Positions 6,524 through 10,084 of a stretch of 10,084 bases of DNA are shown here, piece after piece. This DNA comes from Candidatus Poribacteria bacterium (lineage in GTDB: Bacteria; Poribacteria; WGA-4E; WGA-3G): the NCBI GenBank assembly GCA_007571355.1, contig RKRO01000338.1, forward strand, positions 1-10,084. The letters run 5' to 3'. Made by a program: the position numbers and the translations under genes. A model generated the notes under the pieces. The model worked only from the letters and a program-made list of their open reading frames with translations, was not told the origin of the DNA and ran no database searches. Positions within the stretch are counted from its first letter, which is position 1. Each line of letters starts with the position of its first letter.

Positions 6524-7525
6524 ATGGAAGCTTTTAAAGCAGGTATCATCGGTTGTGGTGGACGTGGACGCGCCCATGCCCGTGGATATCAAGCATCTCC
6601 GGATGTTCAGATCGTCGCGTGTTCCGATCCGTTTGCAGACGCACGAGACGCTTTCGCAGAGCAGTTTGAGGTGCCCAACACCTACGAAAATTATGAGGAG
6701 ATGTTGGCTAAAGAATCGCTCGATTTTGTCAGCGTTTGCACATGGATCGCGCTCCATAGGGATATGGTCATCGCTGCTGCAAACAGCGGCATTAAAGCTA
6801 TCCATTCTGAGAAACCGATGGCACCGACATGGGGCGATGCCAAGGCACTCTATCAGGCGTGTGTAGATAACGATGTCGTCATAACGTTCTGTCATCAACG
6901 GCGTTTCGGGGCGCAATTTATCAAGGCAAAACAATTGGCAAACCAAGGCGCGATTGGTGAACTTCGCCGCCTTGAAGGTTCGTGTCCTAATTTACTTGAC
7001 TGGGGAACACACTGGTTTGATATGTTCCTGTTTTATAATAATGACGAACCTGTTGACTGGGTAATCGGTCAAATAGATGTAGCAGAAGAGAAACTCGTCT
7101 TCGGGACACAAGTTGAGACGAGCGGTCTATCGTGGTTCCGCTGGAAGAACGGTGTGGAAGGCTTGTTGACTACTGGTGGTGTCTCTTTAAGGGGGTTCGC
7201 GAATAGACTCATCGGTACGGAGGGGATTATTGATGTCGGCGGCGGCGCACCGGTACGCCTGCTCCGGGCAGGTGCTGACGGCTGGGAAACCCCTGATTTA
7301 AGCGATATTCCGAAAGGCGACGATACGGTTCTCTCTGTGCTTGACTTGGTTGACAGCGTTAAGACCGGGCGCGAACCGGAACTCAGCGGACGCAAGGCGA
7401 TTCAGGGCGCGGAGCTCATTTTCGCGACCTATGAGTCGAGTCGTCGGCGTGCAAAAATTACGTTACCGCTCACAGTGGAGGATTCTGCGTTATTGACGAT
7501 GATTGCCAATGGCGATATCGGTTAA
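6524..7525 (+). CDS. Gfo/Idh/MocA family NAD(P)-dependent oxidoreductase
   Basis: 333 residues, cytoplasmic. The N-terminal Rossmann domain (about 4-120) opens with AGIIGCGGRGRAHARGY (6-22), the dinucleotide-binding glycine motif, and ends with the hallmark SEKPMA (95-100), in which Lys97 is the expected catalytic residue. The C-terminal substrate domain carries CHQRRFGAQF (123-132) and LLDWGTHWFDMFLFY (157-171), fitting the family pattern D-x-G-x-H...D. Members oxidise sugars, inositols or sugar acids, or reduce related ketones. The frame could begin at a GTG at 6488 directly after the previous stop, but the ATG at 6524 is chosen: AAGGGAG lies 6 bases upstream and METFKAGIIG-type starts are normal for the family (here MEAFKAGIIG). 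It follows the LDH2-type gene with no promoter between, so the two are probably co-transcribed. The substrate is unknown. Confidence 0.93.
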   Translation: MEAFKAGIIGCGGRGRAHARGYQASPDVQIVACSDPFADARDAFAEQFEVPNTYENYEEMLAKESLDFVSVCTWIALHRDMVIAAANSGIKAIHSEKPMAPTWGDAKALYQACVDNDVVITFCHQRRFGAQFIKAKQLANQGAIGELRRLEGSCPNLLDWGTHWFDMFLFYNNDEPVDWVIGQIDVAEEKLVFGTQVETSGLSWFRWKNGVEGLLTTGGVSLRGFANRLIGTEGIIDVGGGAPVRLLRAGADGWETPDLSDIPKGDDTVLSVLDLVDSVKTGREPELSGRKAIQGAELIFATYESSRRRAKITLPLTVEDSALLTMIANGDIG

Positions 7526-7534
7526 ATCTTATTT

Positions 7535-7573
7535 CTACAAGCTGCAGGCGCGGTTTGTTGCTGCGCCTTGTAG
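7535..7573 (+). other. Imperfect hairpin just after the oxidoreductase operon
   Basis: CTACAA (7535-7540) pairs with TTGTAG (7568-7573), and an inner GGCGC (7547-7551) pairs with GCGCC (7563-7567); the 5' arm has a 6-base bulge. It starts 9 bases after the stop codon of the Gfo/Idh/MocA gene. There is no T-run, so it is more likely a 3' end stabiliser, or the first part of a termination region, than a terminator by itself. Confidence 0.4.
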
Positions 7574-7611
7574 CGATATTACATGCCTTGCGGTTTTCTG
7601 TAATTTTAATC

Positions 7612-7629
7612 AACCTAATTAGGTTTTTT
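7612..7629 (+). terminator. Candidate intrinsic terminator (palindrome plus T-run)
   Basis: A perfect 14-base palindrome, AACCTAATTAGGTT (7612-7625), runs directly into four more Ts. The stem is AT-rich and would be weak. It stands between the oxidoreductase operon and the promoter of the Ig-repeat gene, where a terminator is expected. Confidence 0.4.
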
Positions 7630-7652
7630 GCGTCTAAACGTTATAAAGAGGT

Positions 7653-7661
7653 TGCTATAAT
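7653..7661 (+). promoter_or_regulatory. Extended -10 promoter for the Ig-repeat protein gene
   Basis: TGCTATAAT is a perfect extended -10 element (TGn followed by TATAAT at 7656-7661). No good -35 box lies 16-18 bases upstream, as is typical for extended -10 promoters. Transcription would begin near 7668, leaving about 255 bases before the GTG start at 7925. Confidence 0.5.
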
Positions 7662-7667
7662 CTATAC

Positions 7668-7924
7668 TCCAAGAGCATTATATTAAAGGATTCAGAAGCA
7701 GTCAATAGATAAAAAAAGTTCTCGACACACTCCCTTCGATGCCAGCGGCGTGCCCATAGAGTGTCCTATGTGCAAAACACATATCCAGATGCCGTTTGCT
7801 GTATTGAAGCGTGGAGGTGCCGATACCGGCGTAGGGAACCCAACCTGCCCGGAAAATTTGTGAACCCACGCGAAGCACCGAAGCCTAATGACTTTTCGGA
7901 CTCGCGGCAAGTAGGGAGAAACGA
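7668..7924 (+). promoter_or_regulatory. Long, stem-rich 5' leader of the Ig-repeat protein gene; RNA class not recognised
   Basis: No convincing gene lies between 7526 and 7925. From the likely transcription start the leader can fold several ways. Stems seen by eye: ACACTC 7727-7732 with GAGTGT 7759-7764; TATGTG 7767-7772 with CACATA 7778-7783 over a CAAAA loop; GCGTGG 7809-7814 with CCACGC 7866-7871, enclosing AGGT 7815-7818 with ACCT 7843-7846, which encloses GCCG 7819-7822 with CGGC 7827-7830; and CCGAA 7878-7882 with TTCGG 7895-7899. CGCGA 7869-7873 can pair with TCGCG 7902-7906, excluding the GCGTGG/CCACGC stem. GTAGGGA occurs twice (7831 and 7911), the second copy forming the ribosome site. 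It may be a riboswitch-like or protein-bound leader. I compared it from memory with TPP, cobalamin, FMN, c-di-GMP and c-di-AMP motifs and found no full match. Confidence 0.4.
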
Positions 7925-10084
7925 GTGCCAGAAACTAAAAATATGTACGGTGTTACTTACAAACCGGTACACAAAAGTCGAAAACGACACCAGCACGAAA
8001 ACGACCCACCCACTAAATCGCCAATCCGTTCTATTTTGGTGAATTTTCTCGCTTTCAGCGAAGTTTGCAAGCCGAAACTTGCTCTCCTAATTCAGATTTT
8101 CGTGTGTCTTTCAATCTTGATAGTCTCTACCAATGCTTGGGCAATACCTACTGTAGATCTGTCCGTTGTTGATACCGAAGGCGATGATACAGTCTTCAAC
8201 GGAACTGACCAGAAGTTACGTATCACCATTTCGGTATCTGAAGATATAAACGACCTTGGCCCGTATGTCTATATTCTCAAGGTTGATGGATACGATACTA
8301 ACATCGGTGAGGGGACAATAGATGAAAATGAGACTAAGACCCATGATACGGATTGGAACGGGACAGTAGGTGGAACGAAACTTTTAGACGGGACCTACAC
8401 GCTTCGTGTCGAAATTCACGACCCAGATGCACCAGAATCGGAACCATTGGTTTCAGATGAAGTTTCAGTGACCTTAGACAATACTGTGCCGGAGGTATCG
8501 ATTAGTACGGATCTCACTGAATTTTCGCCAAACAGGGACCGGATTCTTGATCTTATTGCTGTCTACTATAGTATAAGCGAAGATGTTGCAGAGAGTGAAT
8601 TGCAATTTTTTCGTGAGGATAGCCAGACGCAATTTGGGCAACCGATTCGTCTGGCCGAAAGCGAAGGTGGACATACTTTCCTCTGGGATGGCGGTGATAG
8701 AAACTTCAGAACGTTTCCAGATGGACAGTATAGACTCAGCGTTAAGGTGATTGACAAGGGAGGGAATTCTATTGAATCGGATAAGACAAATCCAATTACC
8801 ATTGATACACAACCCCCTATAATATCTGAGGTGGAAATACCTGGCGGCGCGACTAATCAGGGGCTAACACTCCTTGATGGCGTTTTTATCAATATACCTT
8901 TTCAATGGATGAAGGTGACAGCAGATGCTTTAGACGGCACACCGATTGATTTTAATGCCCCAGAAACCGAGTTTACGGTGAAAAAACAAGGCGGCGTTAC
9001 CATAAACGGTGTCCTCAGTACTGATCAGTCATCGTTGACCTTGTCCCTTGGTACCCGGTTGGACGCAGCATCCGAAAATGGGAAATATACTGCTTCAATT
9101 GCCATTGCCGATAAAGCTGGGAATATTGCTGAAAAAACACTGAATTTTACCTTTGATAATGTCGCACCGAACTTGACAGAGATTAACACACGGAATGACA
9201 AGTTAACCCCGGGCGGGGGTGTCAATAAATGGATGAATTTTATTGAGGTAACGCTCAATGATAATCTTCAGGACGGCCTCAGCCTTTCCGACTCCACGAT
9301 TCGCCTCACCGGCCCCGACGGACCTGTACTCGGATGGCAAACACAACCGAGTGCTGATAAAATCCGATGGGTGTTTCTATCCCCACTCACGGCGAAAGAT
9401 GGTCTCATGGACGGTGTATATACGATTGAGGTGAACGCAGCAGATAAGGCAGGAAACCAGACCGGTGCTTTACAGATTCCGTTTATTTATGATAACCTTC
9501 CACCGCTTGTCACCTTAGGTTCCGCAGAGGAATTCCCCTTTACACTAAATCAGGATACGATTTACCACGCACAACCACTTTTACAGATTGCCGCTACGTT
9601 TGATGATGCCGGTATTGGTGTTGATTTGGAAGGAGACACACGTGTTGTTTTCGGGACAAGGGGTGCTGGTGGCGTACTCAACACACTTCCCGGACGCGTT
9701 ATTCTGGCTAAGGATCGCGGTCAATTAACCTATGTTTTAGAAACACCACTGACAAGCCGAGATGGAAGTCAAGACAGACGCTATGTCCTTAACGTTCAGG
9801 CTACCGATACGCTCGGCAATACAAAGACTTACAACTACGAATTGGTCTACGATACACAACTCCCGGCACTCGTTTCTACAGTACCAGCTGCCAATGAGAC
9901 CATTTCGGAACTCTTTCAAGTTGAGATCGTCCTTGATGAAGCAACCAGTGGTATCGATTTTATTCAAAGCACCTTCCAACTGACGCGCGATGTTGGCGGA
10001 AACGTTGTAGATGTACCTGTCAATATAACGAGTAACGGTACAGATGCAGCGACCTTGACGCTTGCAGAACCGATTGCCTTAGAT
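7925..10084 (+). CDS. Large exported Ig-like repeat protein (3' end outside window)
   Basis: 720 residues are visible and the frame is open at the right edge with no stop. The GTG at 7925 is chosen because AGGGAG lies 6 bases upstream; an ATG at 7943 is the alternative. The N-terminus is unusual: about 50 polar residues (His/Lys/Arg-rich, VHKSRKRHQHEND) precede the hydrophobic core LALLIQIFVCLSILIVS (52-68), with likely cleavage after NAWA (residue 73). The mature part is a chain of beta-rich Ig-like domains. One (about 190-293) has the FlgD/CHU_C-type pattern FSPNRD (200-205), WDGGD (254-258), PDGQY (265-269). Domain ends repeat the form (I/F/Y/L)-D-(N/T)-x-x-P at 184, 293, 410, 522 and 642, often after D-G-x-Y-x-x-x-V...D-x-x-GN. 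Such proteins are usually at the cell surface or secreted, in adhesion or as scaffolds with a C-terminal anchor or sorting domain, which would lie outside this window. It is a separate transcription unit from the oxidoreductases. Confidence 0.85.
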   Translation, partial: MPETKNMYGVTYKPVHKSRKRHQHENDPPTKSPIRSILVNFLAFSEVCKPKLALLIQIFVCLSILIVSTNAWAIPTVDLSVVDTEGDDTVFNGTDQKLRITISVSEDINDLGPYVYILKVDGYDTNIGEGTIDENETKTHDTDWNGTVGGTKLLDGTYTLRVEIHDPDAPESEPLVSDEVSVTLDNTVPEVSISTDLTEFSPNRDRILDLIAVYYSISEDVAESELQFFREDSQTQFGQPIRLAESEGGHTFLWDGGDRNFRTFPDGQYRLSVKVIDKGGNSIESDKTNPITIDTQPPIISEVEIPGGATNQGLTLLDGVFINIPFQWMKVTADALDGTPIDFNAPETEFTVKKQGGVTINGVLSTDQSSLTLSLGTRLDAASENGKYTASIAIADKAGNIAEKTLNFTFDNVAPNLTEINTRNDKLTPGGGVNKWMNFIEVTLNDNLQDGLSLSDSTIRLTGPDGPVLGWQTQPSADKIRWVFLSPLTAKDGLMDGVYTIEVNAADKAGNQTGALQIPFIYDNLPPLVTLGSAEEFPFTLNQDTIYHAQPLLQIAATFDDAGIGVDLEGDTRVVFGTRGAGGVLNTLPGRVILAKDRGQLTYVLETPLTSRDGSQDRRYVLNVQATDTLGNTKTYNYELVYDTQLPALVSTVPAANETISELFQVEIVLDEATSGIDFIQSTFQLTRDVGGNVVDVPVNITSNGTDAATLTLAEPIALD
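8474..9868 (+). repeat. Protein-level Ig-like domain repeats, period about 110-120 residues
   Basis: Within the exported protein the linker motifs LDNTVP, IDTQPP, FDNVAP, YDNLPP and YDTQLP recur at residues 184, 293, 410, 522 and 642 (spacings about 109, 117, 112 and 120). Each is followed by a hydrophobic beta strand and preceded by a D-x-x-GN turn. The DNA copies are strongly diverged, so this is old domain duplication and not a recent tandem repeat. Confidence 0.75.

Noticed and set aside
7815..7840. TPP (THI-box) riboswitch 3' half, because of a stem followed by GCGTAGGGA
   Set aside because: The GCTGAGA and ACCTGATC segments that should lie upstream are absent and the ATAATG loop is missing, so the likeness is limited to one short hairpin.
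7841..7880. c-di-AMP (ydaO-type) riboswitch, because of GGGAACCCA and CCCG...AACCC fragments
   Set aside because: The conserved order GGGGTGAATC ... CCGAACCCGTCAGCTAACC ... CGTAAGC is not present.
7761..8042. 93-residue plus-strand reading frame over the leader
   Set aside because: Its composition is not protein-like, it lacks a ribosome site, and it overlaps the clear start and signal peptide of the Ig-repeat gene in another frame.

Overview
This window looks like a bacterial chromosome fragment of roughly balanced base composition. It carries strong AAGGAGG/AGGGAG ribosome sites and recognisable sigma-70-type promoters. The gene mix suggests an uncultured, metabolically versatile Gram-negative such as Candidatus Poribacteria or a related lineage. 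That mix is an LDH2-type dehydrogenase beside a Gfo/Idh/MocA oxidoreductase, an ABC-2 permease with very large loops, and a giant exported Ig-repeat protein. The assignment is an inference from gene content, not from a marker gene.

Left half (1-5329), all on the minus strand. Reading in the direction of transcription from the right: a 135-residue unknown protein with a very good promoter; a possible 51-residue ORF joined to it by an ATGA overlap; a complete bifunctional NAD(P)HX epimerase/dehydratase (Nnr); a C-terminal stub of a short-chain dehydrogenase; a 136-residue acidic unknown protein; an exported unknown protein broken by a one-base frameshift; and an ABC-2 family permease that runs off the left edge. 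The frameshift and the dehydrogenase stub are independent signs of gene decay or sequence error in this half.

Divergent gap (5330-5515). It carries a TTGACG-17-TATACT promoter reading left and a weaker candidate reading right.

Right half (5516-10084), all on the plus strand. A two-gene unit encodes an LDH2-family NAD(P)H dehydrogenase and a Gfo/Idh/MocA oxidoreductase 36 bases apart. They probably act on consecutive steps of a sugar-acid, polyol or similar hydroxy/keto-acid pathway. A small palindrome with a T-run ends this unit. An extended -10 promoter follows (TGCTATAAT), then about 255 bases of untranslated leader rich in possible stems. Finally there is a GTG-started exported protein of at least 720 residues, built from Ig-like domains at about 110-120-residue intervals and open at the right edge.

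No tRNA, rRNA, CRISPR array, insertion sequence or phage gene was seen. The least explained elements are the structured leader in front of the Ig-repeat protein, the broken exported protein and the ATGA-coupled small ORF.
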